From Geosiphon pyriformis (lineage: Eukaryota > Glomeromycota > Glomeromycetes > Archaeosporales > Geosiphonaceae): a stretch of 64,000 nt of DNA. The stretch spans positions 754,033 to 818,032 of the forward strand of contig JAAOMT010000436.1 in NCBI GenBank assembly GCA_016748015.1, written 5' to 3'. Shown one piece after another: positions 48,001 to 60,203 of this stretch. The position numbers and the translations under genes were made by a program. Under the pieces are notes generated by a model, which worked only from the letters and a program-made list of their open reading frames with translations, searched no databases and was not told the DNA's origin. How positions within the stretch are numbered: the first letter of the stretch is position 1; each line of letters starts with the position of its first letter.

Positions 48001-49318
48001 TCACACTTCTTACAATAAACCAAACTTAATCTGGCCTATAAGAATTTTACACTATCAAAAACTGGTTTTATACAAAAAACAGTTTCTAGTTCCTTATCTG
48101 TTTTAAAACCAATTATAGCATAATAAATTCTATTGCCAGTTTTCAATAATTAATTAATAATGCAAGTTTTCTTACCAACTTTGTTCAAAAGAGTATCAAA
48201 ATTATGAACAATTATACCTATAGACAAAATAAATAAGAATACTCTAAAATAATTTCTAATCATTCAAATATTCCAATTTTTCACAATTTTTATTATATAT
48301 ACTGAATTTTTATTAATTAAGAAAAACTACTTAAATATTAATTAGTTAGCTTGATTTGATTTGGCAAATTTTATTATAGTTTTCTGCTATAGTTTAATAA
48401 ATTATAATTTAATAAATACAATTTAACCAAACTTGGATACCATAATGATGATTGTTTTTTTTGGTGTATTTATAAAAATTTTTTGATTATTATAGTCCAA
48501 TCTAAATAATATTTTTGTTTCTTAACATCATTGTTTATGATAATTTTTTTTTCCTAAGCCAATAATAAAGCCTTTTTTAGACTTTTTTTTAATGTAAATA
48601 TTAATTTAATAATTTTTTCAAATTTTGAAAGAGTAATAGTCTTCTCTAAAACTATTGATTAATGGAAAAAAATGTTTGATAAACTGAGTTTTTACTATTG
48701 CTAATTTGTCTTTTATTACTAAAAAGTTAATATCTAAAGCAAATAATTTCTTAACAATCATTTCTATTTAAATCTTAATAATTTTTGGATTAATTCATCC
48801 TTTGTCTAAAGAGATATTAAGAAGAAGTGAAAAAGACCTGATTTTTTTTTTATGTTAAAGTTAAAAAAACCAAAAAAAAAGTTATAAATTATTATAATAT
48901 CAAATTTTTTGGCTTTGGGAATAGTAGCAGTTAAATCTAAGAGTGACTTATTATTAATATTATTCATAATAATACTATTTTTACCACTATTAAATTTATT
49001 ATCTATATTCAAATACATATTATTTAAAATTAACCAATAATATGTTTTTATTATTATTAAAGTGCTTAATATTACCAAGAACAACTCTTTTTTTCTATAA
49101 AAAAAAAGCCACCAGCAGAACTATAAAAAGTCTTTTTGGGCACTTTTTTTTTAGACATATTACTATTTGAAGTAGCTTTTAAGTCTATAACAAAAAAGTT
49201 ACTAAGTTGAAAAATATTAAAAGAAAATAACAAAAAAAACAAAAAACTTTTTTTTTAAAAATAAGCTCTTTAAGAAATTTTGGATATAGGAGAAAAAAAA
49301 GTTTTTATTAAAATTTAA

Positions 49319-50226
49319 TATTAATTATTTTTATTTTTATTATTAATTAACATATATCAAATATTATTTTAATTATTACTTATTATTTAATTAAATTATT
49401 AAATATTACTAATTAAATTAATAACTCAATTTATATAATAAAAAATAAAATGATTAAATTACACAATATCTCAAACTATATAATATTCAAAAATTTGCCA
49501 AAATTTGTCAAAATTTGTAAAATATCTTAATAATTTACCAAAATTATTCATACTTTGTTAAAATATATCTTTAATTTATTAGAATTATAGCAAAAAGAAA
49601 AAGTTCAAATTCATAAACTAGTACTATAACAAGTTTTATAAAAGAAGAGCTTCTTTTTTCAAGAAAATATATTTAAGTTAGAATCAATTATTTTATACAT
49701 ATCTTTACAAAAAAACAAATAAAAATTAAATATTTTAAAAACCCAACTTTTTTAAATAATTATACTTGATATTTTCCAAAACCCAACTAACATTTTTGAA
49801 ATTAATTAATTACTAATTTTAGTAAATTGATTAGTGATTTCAAGCTTAGACAGAAAACAATTTCCTTAACAAAATTTTATTTTTTTCTTTACATTTTTTT
49901 TATTTTTTTATTATAATCATTAAGATAGCTTATAAATAAGATTTTTGTAGAAAAATTAACTTTTACAACAAAGTAATTACACATTTTTAATAAGTTTTTA
50001 GATAAGCAATTTTTGGAAAAAAGTTGATATTTACTACAATATAATTATATAAAGCAACTAATACAGAATTGACTATTCTACTTATAAGTTCAGCAGTTCA
50101 AATTATTTTCTATAATTTGAAAATAAATTTAGTTATTAGAAGTTTAACTGCTTCCAAAAAACGTGAATTTACAATAAACAGATATTAACAACATTTAAAA
50201 AAAAAGACCAAAACTCTTCAGTAATA
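49319..50226 (+). mobile_element. Decayed solo LTR related to 3474-4479
   Basis: Aligns along nearly its whole length with the solo LTR in Ty3 copy 1 (for example TTTGCCAAAATTTG near 49494, CCCAACTAACATTTTTGAAA near 49783, AACGTGAATTTACAA near 50160) but with C replaced by T at many places. It ends CAGTAATA for CAGTAACA. It begins 17 bp upstream of the LINE copy B 5' end (minus strand). No clear target repeat remains. Confidence 0.8.
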
Positions 50227-51540
50227 ACAGCTTTATTTATATTTAAATTAAGATTAACAGATTAATGCTTTTAAAAAGCAATTAACTAAGTATAAACATT
50301 ATTATTAAGAAAATTATCACAACTTTTTATATAATTAGTATTAAAGCTATATTTAAATTTAATTTAAATTATATTTATAAAAATTTTACTTAAAAGTTTA
50401 TTTAAAACAAATATTTTATCTTAAACAATAACAAATATATTTTTAAGTTTTATATATAAAACAGAAAAAATAATCAACAAAATAATAATTAGAGTAATTA
50501 AAAAACCAATTAGTTTAACAATAAACTTAATTAAAATAATTAAATTAAAAATTAAAAATTCTAAAGAATTTAATTTATTATTAATCACAAAACTAATTAT
50601 AAAAACAGCCAAAGATACAACAATAAAAAAAACAAAAAAACAAAAATGCTAACATATAATTTTATATTAACAAAAAACAAATTAAAAATCTTAAAGTTAT
50701 TAATAAACTTAATAAAAAACTTAATAAAAAGAAGTAAAAACATTTTATAATCTAAAAACAATACAATATTTATATAAAGTGCTAGTTTTTACAATAACTA
50801 AATATAAAATCTTTAAAAACTTAAAAATTACAACAATAAAAGATTAATAATAAGAATTAAAAGAATAAAAAATAAAACATATACAGTTGTCAACTTAAAA
50901 ATTCAAATTATAAATTTTAAAGACAATATAACCAAAAAAAATTAATTAATTTAATTTTAAATCTATTTTTTAAAATGATAATTTTTCTTTAATTAAGCAA
51001 AAAAAAGATTTTAATATTGTTTTTTTAATTAATAAAAATTAATAAATAAAAACAGCAACAACAAAAAAAAAGTTTTTAAAATAAACAATAACATATTATT
51101 ATAAACCAACAAGCTTTAACTTAATTAAATTGACAATACTAAAAATATTAAAAGTATTTTTAATATTATTAAAAAATATGTTAAAAAAAATATTATAAAA
51201 TATAATAGAAAAAAAAATCTTTACAAAAAATTTTGCAATCTTAAATATAGTTAAAAAAAAATTACTGATAAAATTTTAATAACAGTAATCAAAAAAATCG
51301 TAAAAGTAAAATTTACATAAAACAGTTTTATATTATTTTATAAAATTAACTTAAATTAAGTTTTTAAGATTAGTATTTACAATAATAATAATATTATTAT
51401 TAACTAATTTTATAATTTTAATATATTAGATTTAAATATAAATATTGTTTAAATAATTTTTTGATTACTTTTAATTTTTTTAAAAAACTTATTATTAATT
51501 ACTAAAAAATTAATATTTAAAACATAAAATTTTTTTATTT
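50227..51540. other. A-rich stretch between solo LTR and LINE end
   Basis: Plus strand is almost only A, T and some C, with nearly no G. This is what heavy G-to-A change on a plus-strand element, or C-to-T on a minus-strand one, would leave. I cannot assign it to a family by eye and see no gene. Confidence 0.5.
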
Positions 51541-51544
51541 TTTT

Positions 51545-52375
51545 ATTTATTAATAAGTACAGTTCAACTATTATTTAGTATACAGAAACAAGAATGTGAA
51601 TTTAATTAAATATAATTTATGTGCTTACTACATATGACCAGTCACTTAGGTTAATTCAAACAATACTATATATCTATATAAACTTTTATATTATTATTAA
51701 TATCTAAAAAAAATTTGCATGTCTTATGCAAACTAAAACTAATAGCAAAAACTCAATAATACCAAATAACTAAATAATATTTTTAGACAAAAAGCTTAAC
51801 ATATTACACAAAACTGCAGAAACCAATCTAATATTGCTAATTAGATGATCTTTTTTTATATTTATTCTAAACTTAATTCTAAATAATCACAACTTATTCT
51901 GATGTTTCTTAGCTAAATTATAAATAAAACCAATAATTATCAACACTGTTTTTTTTCTATTTTCAAAGATTAAAGCTGTTTCATCCATTTAATCTCTAAA
52001 AACAAAGTCTTTACATAAAACTGTATAGATACCAACATCTGAAATTCCAAAAAAGAGTATACATAATACTATAAAAAAAAATAAGGAAAAATTATTTGCC
52101 AAAAATTTTTATAAATTTACATAACTTAATAATCTACCAAAATGTACACAGTCTCTTTTAAATAAGTAAAAATGTGATTTGGTAATTTAATATTATTACA
52201 TAATAAACAAAGCACATCTAAATAATTTTTATTATAAAGTTTCTTTTTTACAGCTGTTAATAATCTTTTATGAATCATTTTTATCAAATATATATAAAAA
52301 GCAGTCAAAGTTTTGTTTGTAAATTTTAACAGCATATAAAAATTCAAATGCTATATAATTTTTTAATAAGAATTT
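51545..52375 (-). pseudogene. 5'-truncated LINE fragment, decayed
   Basis: The 3' UTR is recognisable at 51560-51680 (CATATGACCAGTCACTTAGG). Upstream on the minus strand, 52347-52126 gives YLIKMIHKRLLTAVKKKLYN and CLLCNNIKLPNHIF, the LINE zinc-motif region with Asp changed. Homology to the LINE stops near 52375, so the copy was 5'-truncated or cut. Confidence 0.82.
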
Positions 52376-52469
52376 TAACTTTAACTTTTAAAAAAAAATT
52401 ATTAAATTATTATTATTATTAATAAATTTATTTTATTTAAAAATATTATAATTATATTTTTAATTATAA

Positions 52470-53310
52470 TTTTTTTTTTATTTGTTTAACGAGTGAGGTC
52501 CAAACACTACCTAAAACAATACATCATAAAAGATTTAAACTAGGCGTGAATCATGCATTTTCTACACATGACCAGCCACTCAGGCTGATCAAGACAATAC
52601 TAAGCATCTATAACAACTAACACAGAATTCCCAATGCCCGAAAAAAATAAACAAGATGTACAAAAGCCAAAGTGAATGCCAAAAGCCTCCACAATACTCA
52701 ACAGCTTTATCACTCCAGCAGAAAAAATTGAAGAAAGGCCACACACCAGATCAGGAACCAAACTATCACAAGGAATCAGGCCACACTTCTCCATTAAAGC
52801 ACAGTGACTCACATGAACCAACCAAACCTCATCTCTAAAAGCAAAACAGAAATTTCGCACAAATTCTACCATCTTATAACAAGCAATTTTGAAGTCTCCG
52901 AAAACCGAGACCACTTTCTGAAAACAAAGTTTGAACATAAAACCCTTACAAAATGCCAAACACATCAAGGTGTCAAAAGTACAAGAGAGCATAAGCTATA
53001 TAAGTTGTGACAACAACTGAGATAAACCAGAGAGGGCTCCTCAGATAGCTGCGTGCATGTTTAACAGCTGAGTGCGGATAGCAATATTAGAGCCACATAA
53101 GAAAACGTGATCAGAAAATTTGACTTTACCACAAAACAAGCATAAAATACTGGGATAAGACCTACTATAAAGGTGTTTACAAACAGCCACAGGCAGCCAA
53201 TAATATAAAGCTTTTATGAAATAAGTATGAGCACTAGCAGAATGTTTACCAGTGAAGCCAGCGACCATGTACATATCAGGATGCCACACAAGCAAAGACC
53301 TACGCCATTA
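52470..53310 (-). pseudogene. 5'-truncated LINE fragment, well preserved
   Basis: Minus strand 53295-53041 (LVWHPDMYM, YFIKALYYW, CLFCGKVKFSDHVFLC) and 52992-52600 (FCFAFRDEVWLVHVSHCALM, FFSGIGN) cover the C-terminal 230 or so residues of ORF2. A frame change lies between them near 53000-53040. Then comes the 3' UTR (GAGTGAGGTCCAAACACTAC at 52492-52511 on the plus strand) and a T-rich tail. It is much less AT-shifted than its neighbours. Confidence 0.88.
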
Positions 53311-55790
53311 TAATTTTAATATAAAAACCAGTTTTTTTATTAAATATTTCTTGTTTATATTTATATTATCTAATTTTATTGTATTATTAATATTAATATT
53401 TTTAAATTTTTTAATAGTTCTATTTTTATTTTTTTAAAAATTAATATTAAAACTTAAGCTTTTTATAATTTTTTTATATTTATTATATTATTAAAAATTT
53501 TGTATTTAAATAAAAGAGAAAAAAAGTATTTAAATATAGTTTTCAATTTATAATTAATATTTTTAACCTTTTATAAATTAAAATTTTTGTTTAAAAATAT
53601 TAATATAACAAAAATTTAAAAATTTAAAAATTTGTTAAATTAATACTTAAAATTATAATTATATATAAAAAAAAATATGATTATTAACAATAAAAATAAA
53701 AATAAAAAACACAATATAATCTAAGAAAAAAATTTGTAATAATTAAATATAATATAGTTAAAAAATTATATATTATTATTTTAAAAAATAAAATATGTTT
53801 AAAATAAAGTATTCAAGTAATTTTAAAGTTAAAATTTTGTTTATATGCTTGTAAAATATTTAATAAAAAAAATATATATAATAAATTATTTAGAAAATCT
53901 TTAATAAAAAAAAAAAAACAACAAAAAAAATTTTTTTTTCTAATATTTTTTATAATTACAACTAAACTAAAAAGTAAAAAAGTTGTAATTTTTTTATGAT
54001 TTAAAACAATTAATAGTATTTTTATTAATAAAATACTTAAATTATTAAAGTTATTTAATAATAATTTATAAAATATTTTTTTTAAATAAAAAAATTTAAA
54101 TTCAATTTAAAACACTATTTTTGTTTTTGATTAAAAGTTTTTTTTTTTAAAAAATATTTAATAAAAAACTGATAATTAAGTTATTTTTTTTATTGCTATT
54201 TAAATAATTAAAAAAACCAAAATATTTAAGAAACAATTTTTTTAAATCTTTAATATGTTTAATAACAACTTTTTTAAAATGTTAAAAAGTTTTTTTTTTT
54301 ATAAAAAATAAAATATTGGTTTTTTCTGTTAATTTATATTATTTATATTAATTATAATATTTAATATTATTATAATTGTAAATAACAAAATATTTTTTAT
54401 TTTAAAAATAATAATAGAAATATATTAATTTATTTTAATTTGAATTAATTTTTAATTATATTATTTAATATATTAATTTTTGGTTAATTATTATTAATTA
54501 TAAAAATATAACAAATTATATATTTGATGTTTTTTTTAAGATTTATATTAAATTATTTTTTAGTTTATACATAATTTTATTAATATAAAATTAATATTAA
54601 GCTATTTTATATAAAGTTTGTATTTTAGATTTTTTTAAATATTATTATATAAAATAAAACTTTTTTATTTTTTTTTATTTTTAAAATTACAAAATTTTTA
54701 CAGTATTTGTTTTTTTATTGTTATTTTATGTAATATTTTTTAAAATTATTTTTAATAAGATTTTTAAAATTAATTTAAAACTTATTAATTAATAATAATA
54801 TATTATTATATATTTTAAAAACTTTAAAACTGTTAAAACTATTTTTGCTTATTAATTGATTTAATAATAAAAATAATATTAAGATTTTTTTAATTAGAAA
54901 AAAATAATTATTTCTTATAATATATTTAAGACTATGTTAATAAAATTTTTTGATTATATTATTTTGAAAATTAATAAATTGGTTTTTTAAAAAAGTTATA
55001 TTTAATAGAAAATTTTTAAATATTAATGTTGTTTTAAATTTTAAATTTTAAATTATTTGGTTTTTAATTACAAAAAATTTTTATTTTTTTTTAAAGTTTT
55101 TACTTAAGCTTATTATTAATTTTAAAATTTTTAAATATTACTTTGTTAAAATAAATTTTTATGTTAAAACTACAGTTTTTTTTATTTGTTATTAATATTA
55201 TTAATTTTATAATTAACTTTAAGTTAATTTTTTTAAAATTTAAATTAACCAAGTTAATATTATTAATATTAAAATAAAATATTTTTAAAAAAGTTATTAA
55301 AAATTTAAATAAAAAAATTATTAATTTTAAAATTAAGTATAATATAAATAATTTACTTAATAATAATATATTTAAGAATAATTTAAATTTTTTTGTTAAT
55401 AAAAAAATTTTGTTAGAATAATAGTATTTTAGAAGCTATAAACTTTTAATATTATATAATTAATTAGTAAAATTTTAAATTTTAATATATAAAAAATAAT
55501 TGTTTTAATAAATTTACTTTTGTAAATTCAACTTAATTTAGCTTTAATTGGCTTAAATAAATAATTAAATATAAAAATATATAAAACACAGGTAATTTAA
55601 AGATTTTTTTATTATATTATATTAAATAATAACTAAGTTACACTTTATAAAAACATAATAAAAATAAAAAACATAAATTGTGTTTATTATAAAATATTTA
55701 AATTTTATGTATATAAATAATAGTTAATAAAAATTAAGAAAATATAACATTTATTTTAATTTTATATAAAAGATTACTAACAATTTCAAA
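53311..55790. other. AT-rich stretch with a LINE 3'-end relic
   Basis: About 90 percent A+T. 55480-55590 resembles 18380-18480 and the LINE 3' UTR in plus orientation, so at least the right part is a decayed plus-strand LINE. 54540-54690 resembles 29230-29400. No gene is seen. Composition changes sharply at about 55790, where the next host island begins. Confidence 0.6.
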
Positions 55791-55941
55791 TATGACGTAA
55801 ATGGTGTTACAGGAAAAGGGTTTTATTATTGGCACAAATACCTTATCACTCATACTAAAGGTCCTCAAAAATTTCCCCGCTTACGCTTCCCCAATTTCTC
55901 TCTTTAGAAACCAATACTTATAAGACTTTTGCTCTGATTCA

Positions 55942-58407
55942 ATGGCTTCAACCCTTTCAAGGTACTTACTTGTGAGTTAGACCGCTCTTTTCATTTGGAA
56001 CTAAAAGCGCTTGATAAACATTTTTATTTGCTTGGGGTAATTTAGTGTCCTACCAAAGCCCCGTCACCAGCTATTAAATTCACATCAACAAGATGAATAC
56101 GAACGAAGTTTCGACGAAATAACAGCTCTGCAGCAAAAGAAAATAATCCCGGTTTACGGTCAGAGGGCTGGTTGGAAGCCAAGAACAGCTGAAGATTTTG
56201 GAGATGGAGGTTCTTTTCCAGAAATACATATTGCCCAATACCCATTGGAGATGGGGCGTAAAAAAACTGTATGTTAAGTCGCACATTTTCAATCCTTTAA
56301 AAATATAACTCTATTAATTTTTGATTAATATATACAGGCCACAAGTGGTGGAGCCCTTTCATTACAGGTCGATGCTGAGGGAAATATTCGATATGATGCG
56401 ATCGCAAGACAAGGTCATAGCGAATCTCGCATTATTCATTCGCAATTTAAAGACTTAGTGCCATTGAATCTTAGGGCTGATGTGGAAAAGATAACTTTGG
56501 GTAGACCTGATGAAGAATTGGTTAAAGAAACCACAGAAAAGACCAGAGAAGCATTAGAAAAAATTGTTCAAGGTAAAAATCAGAAATTCAAAAGCAAGGT
56601 TTCTTTTTATCCAAAGAAAGAAATGGTTCTCATATCTCGAATTTTTATTCAGGAAAAATAAAAGCTGCACAGCCCAAAAATGTAAAATCAGATCAGCCAT
56701 CGGAACCCACTTATATCAGATATACCCCGGGACAACAAGGAGAGGCTTATAATTCTGGGGCCAAACAAAGAATCATTAGAATGGTCGACATGCCAGTGGA
56801 TCCAATGGAGCCACCTAAATTCAAACATAAGAAAATCCCACGCGGTAATATAATTTTTTCAACAATTAAGCCTCTTAAGAGGTTTGAAGTTTAAAAATAC
56901 TAATTTTTTCTATTTTAATGACAATAGGTCCACCATCACCACCAGCTCCAGTGCTTCACTCACCTCCACGTAAAGTAACAGCTAAAGAACAACAAGAATG
57001 GGTTATACCTCCTTGTATCTCTAACTGGAAAAATGCAAAAGGCTACACGATCCCTCTTGATAAGCGATTGGCCGCAGATGGACGTGGTTTGCAAGAGGTA
57101 TTAAAAGTCTTTAAATCAGTGAACTTTTAAATTGAAATTAATAAATTTATTAGAACCTGAACTTTCTATAGTCAACCATCAATGATAATTTTGCTAAATT
57201 ATCCGAAGCACTTTTTGCAGCTGATCGACACGCTCGTGAAGAGGTTCGACAACGTTCATTAATGCGTGAGAAATTGGCACAAAAAGATAAAGAAGAGAAA
57301 GAAAAACGATTACGAATGCTCGCACAAAAGGCTCGAGAGGAGAGGTTTGTGTCGATTTTATTTGCTAGAATTTTAATTCTTAATCATCTATGACACTCTT
57401 GTCTAAGTAAGTTCACCGTTTAAAAATTAATAGGGCGGGAATTACGTCTAATGTAGCAGGAACATCTAAAGCTGGAGCAGAGCAATCGGATGAGGAGTCC
57501 GAGTCGGATGAAGAAAAAGCAAATGAACGTGAAGAATTAAGACAAGATCGTCGTAGGGAGCGTGAGAGAGAATATAGATTATCAAGAATGGGGGCAGAGC
57601 AAAAAGCCAAATACCTGGCCCGGTAATTATTTCCTCTATTGAGCTTTATTTACTTTGTTCTTATGGCAAACTGAAATTTTTAATCGAAACTTTTAGGGAA
57701 CAAAACCGAGATATATCCGAGAAGATTGCGTTAGGACTCGCCAAACCCACTATCAGCAAAGATAGTTTATATGACTCTCGGTTATTTAATCAAAGTGAAG
57801 GTCTATCTTCTGGGTTCAAAGATGATGAAGGTAAGGCGCATTACTTTCGATTAATTTATTATAATCAAAGTCTTTAACCTATAATTCCCTATCCCGTAGC
57901 TTATGACCTTTATGATAAGCCTCTGTTTGCCAGCTCAAGCATTTCAAGCATTTATAATCCCAAGAAAAACTATGATCCTGATTTGTTTGGTGGTGGAAAT
58001 GAAGAGGAAATTGTTCAAAAACTCAGTGTGGACAAATTCGGCATTACATCAAAAGGATTCCAAGGGGCAGATCCAAGTCAGGTGTGTAGAGTCTTTGGCT
58101 GGATTTATATATTACATTAGAGAATTTTTGTTTTCTGATTGGAGACTAATTGGAACCCATATGTACCAATTAAATTATTTAGATTCGAGATGGTCCTGTG
58201 GAATTTGAAAAGGAGGAAGCAGATCCATTTGGTCTTAATCAGTTCTTAGATGCCGCCAAAAAAGGCACCAAACGAGGATTAGATAACGCGTAAGTCTACA
58301 AATGATCTCCCTTCAACCTTTCTTGAGATTGACGCACTTATCAACTATTTTTTCATTCTATATATAGAGGTGAAGGCACCAGCAAGAGCAAGCGATCGAG
58401 AGATTAA
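55942..58407 (+). CDS. PRP45: SNW/SKIP splicing factor Prp45, 11 exons, 554 aa
   Basis: Core spliceosome protein (human SNW1/SKIP, yeast Prp45) that acts in the nucleus around the catalytic steps of pre-mRNA splicing. Exons: 55942-55961, 56046-56268, 56338-56572, 56653-56844, 56928-57097, 57172-57344, 57434-57622, 57697-57830, 57900-58081, 58183-58289, 58368-58407. Sum 1665 nt, all phases consistent, all introns GT-AG and 69-101 nt. Residues 46-81 contain EDFGDGGSFPEIHIAQYPLE. The signature SNWKNAKGYTIPLDKR is at residues 255-270, preceded by GPPSPPAPVLHSP. A charged helical region (REKLAQKDKEEKEKR) follows, then NRDISEKIALGLAKP and DPFGLNQFLDAAK near the C-terminus, which ends in basic residues. 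The size matches human SKIP (536 aa). The start exon is only 20 nt but gives the expected MA-initiated N-terminus. Confidence 0.97.
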
Positions 58408-58475
58408 TAACTTAGATTTTATCTTTTAATTGGAATCGTAATCATATAAATCCTTTCCGTTGAACCGTATCATCA

Positions 58476-58771
58476 ATGAGGTCAACAGAAATGCAATCTA
58501 AATTTGTTAATTATGTATCCTTGGTACTTTTCTCATGAGGTTTATCATCACTTTAGGGAAGTGTGCCTTTATTAATCGGAGCAGAAGCCATTTTGCACCG
58601 GTAAATAAATCATTTTCGCATTCTGAAAATGGGCTTATTAATTAAAGCCCTTTTCAAATATGAATCCCGTCATCATACCGGGTGTATTTATCCTTCCAAC
58701 GAAAAAAAGGTAGAACATTGGCTGGCTTAACAAAAAGCCGATTTAAACAAAATTTAGAAGACTTGAGTTGA
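58476..58771 (+). CDS. Possible small three-exon gene, 46 aa
   Basis: Exons 58476-58514, 58557-58600 and 58714-58771 join to 141 nt with correct phases, GT-AG introns (42 and 113 nt) and a TGA stop. The product begins MRSTEMQSK and has a short apolar stretch GSVPLLIGAEAIL and a charged end KQNLEDLS. I do not recognise it. It starts only 69 bp after the PRP45 stop, and part could be 3' UTR of that gene. The first intron is short but similar ones occur in fungi. Without transcript data it is a model only. Confidence 0.35.
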
Positions 58772-59093
58772 ATTATGAGGTAATTGTCAACCCAAGACTT
58801 GACTTGAACTTTCTTAATTCAATTTGTTTTGGCTTTAGTCCTTTGGTCTTCCCAAAAAAAAACTCGATTTCAATTGCATTGTAAAAATATGTTGGCATAA
58901 TTTTTTTAAACTAATAAAAATTTTATTTTATTGTTACAATGTTAAACAGAAGGTATATAATAAGAACCAAAGTTAAAAAAGAAACTTAATATTTAAGTTA
59001 GGATTAAAATAAGTTCTAAGGAGAAACTGTGTCCGTATTAACAGTTTGAATCTGTTAAAGACGCTTGTGGCGTCATATTCACTGGTTGCAAAT

Positions 59094-60203
59094 ATGAATT
59101 CAACTATCCGTTCCTTAAAGACAAGTTTAAGGAAAGAAATGCGTAAGATTCTCACCGAGATACCATCGGAGGTAATCGAAAGAGAAAGTATATAAAAGTT
59201 TTATTATTAAGCGGAGAAAATAAGAAGCTCAAAATCTATAAATGTAGCGTAAACAAGTTGTTTGCCATTAACGATTACTCCCTTTAAGGCAGAGCTGTCG
59301 CTGAAAAACTAGTTTCGCTGCCCTCTTATTTGAACAGCAAAAATGTAAGTATCTACCTTAGCATGACCAAGGGTGAAATACAAACAAACTTCTTGATAAA
59401 GGATATTTTCAAAAGAGGTAAACATCAACATGTATTTTCAATAAGACTTTTCGTGTACATCTTATGCTGTGCTGCAATTCATTTTTTGGAGATAGGAAAA
59501 TCTTGTTATGTTCCTCGCTGGACTGGTGAAATGATGGAAATGGTAAGGGTAATTTCCTTCGAAGATTACTTGTCGCTGCCAGTCAATAAATGGAATATTC
59601 CAGAGCCAAGTCACAATGAAGAACGAGAAGTTGGTAACCTCATTTTCTTTGCAATTCTTTCAAATTAAACCTCTTTGCTTTGTTACAAAAAGCTCTTCCC
59701 ATTTTACAGCGAGCAATTTAGATCTAATCGTCATGCCTGGTAAGTAATATCGGGTTTTTTCAAATCAAATTTATAGATTTACCATTCTTTTTTTTCTTTT
59801 TTAGGAATGGCTTTTGATGTTTTCGGCAACCGCCTTGGGCACGGCAAAGGGTAGGAGTAATTTGATTTCTTGCACCATAAATTTTGCTTACTACATGTGC
59901 AGGGTTTTTATGCACAAAGGTATTATGATCGTTATTTGATGAAGATCAAGAAAATTACTAAAGAAGAATCCAGGGATCCCCCAATAACGGGTGAGGAATG
60001 CACATGCTTGGCCTGCGCATATAATAATAATAATTATTAACCATTTATCGATACGATTTGACGATATGGACACAGTCGCGTTAGCTTTGGAGGCTCAGAT
60101 TCTGAAAGAACGCATGATACCCACCTGTGGTTTTGACCAAAAACCCGATTTGGTTCTTTCCGCGACTCAAATTATTAAAGAGAAATCTAATAGTGAAAAT
60201 TAA
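59094..60203 (+). CDS. MTHFS: 5-formyltetrahydrofolate cyclo-ligase, 7 exons, 211 aa
   Basis: Uses ATP to convert 5-formyl-THF to 5,10-methenyl-THF in folate one-carbon metabolism (yeast Fau1). Exons: 59094-59187, 59289-59417, 59496-59633, 59710-59739, 59805-59850, 59920-59990, 60076-60203. Sum 636 nt with consistent phases and introns of 65-101 nt; exon 4 is only 30 nt. Family landmarks: basic N-terminal RSLKTSLRKEMRK, VSIYLSM, IKDIFKRGKSCYVPRW, KWNIPEP, LDLIVMPGMAFD, and GNRLGHGKGYYDRYL, the substrate-loop motif (usually RLGRGKGYYD). The length is close to human MTHFS (203 aa). The acceptor at 59919 was chosen because it restores GKGYYD; an earlier AG at 59901-59902 would break the frame. 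Confidence 0.95.

Larger units (their letters stand above)
29485..49301 (-). mobile_element. Full-length LINE copy B, split by the Ty3 element
   Basis: Two parts make one element: 49301-45035 (5' half) and 31991-29485 (3' half). The 5' half is 4267 nt and ends at the position matching 12651 of the plus-strand LINE, itself 4267 nt from its start. The 3' half resumes at the next base. The Ty3 target repeat GCAA/GCAG lies at 31988-31991 and 45031-45034. Landmarks: ORF1 start near 49180-48810, ORF1 C-terminus 47628-47362, pre-RT segment 46212-45916, RT C-terminal part 31827-31603, zinc-motif region 30225-29953 and the 3' UTR at about 29515-29640. All frames are broken and the sequence is far more AT-rich than the plus-strand LINE. 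Confidence 0.9.

Noticed and set aside
50227-51540. Considered as the interior of an LTR element starting with the solo LTR at 49319.
   Set aside because: No gag, RT or integrase motif could be read in any frame and no second LTR was found to the right.
59898-59919. Earlier splice acceptor (GCAG at 59899-59902) for exon 6 of the folate gene.
   Set aside because: It would shift the frame after GK; the AG at 59918-59919 restores the conserved GKGYYDRYL motif.
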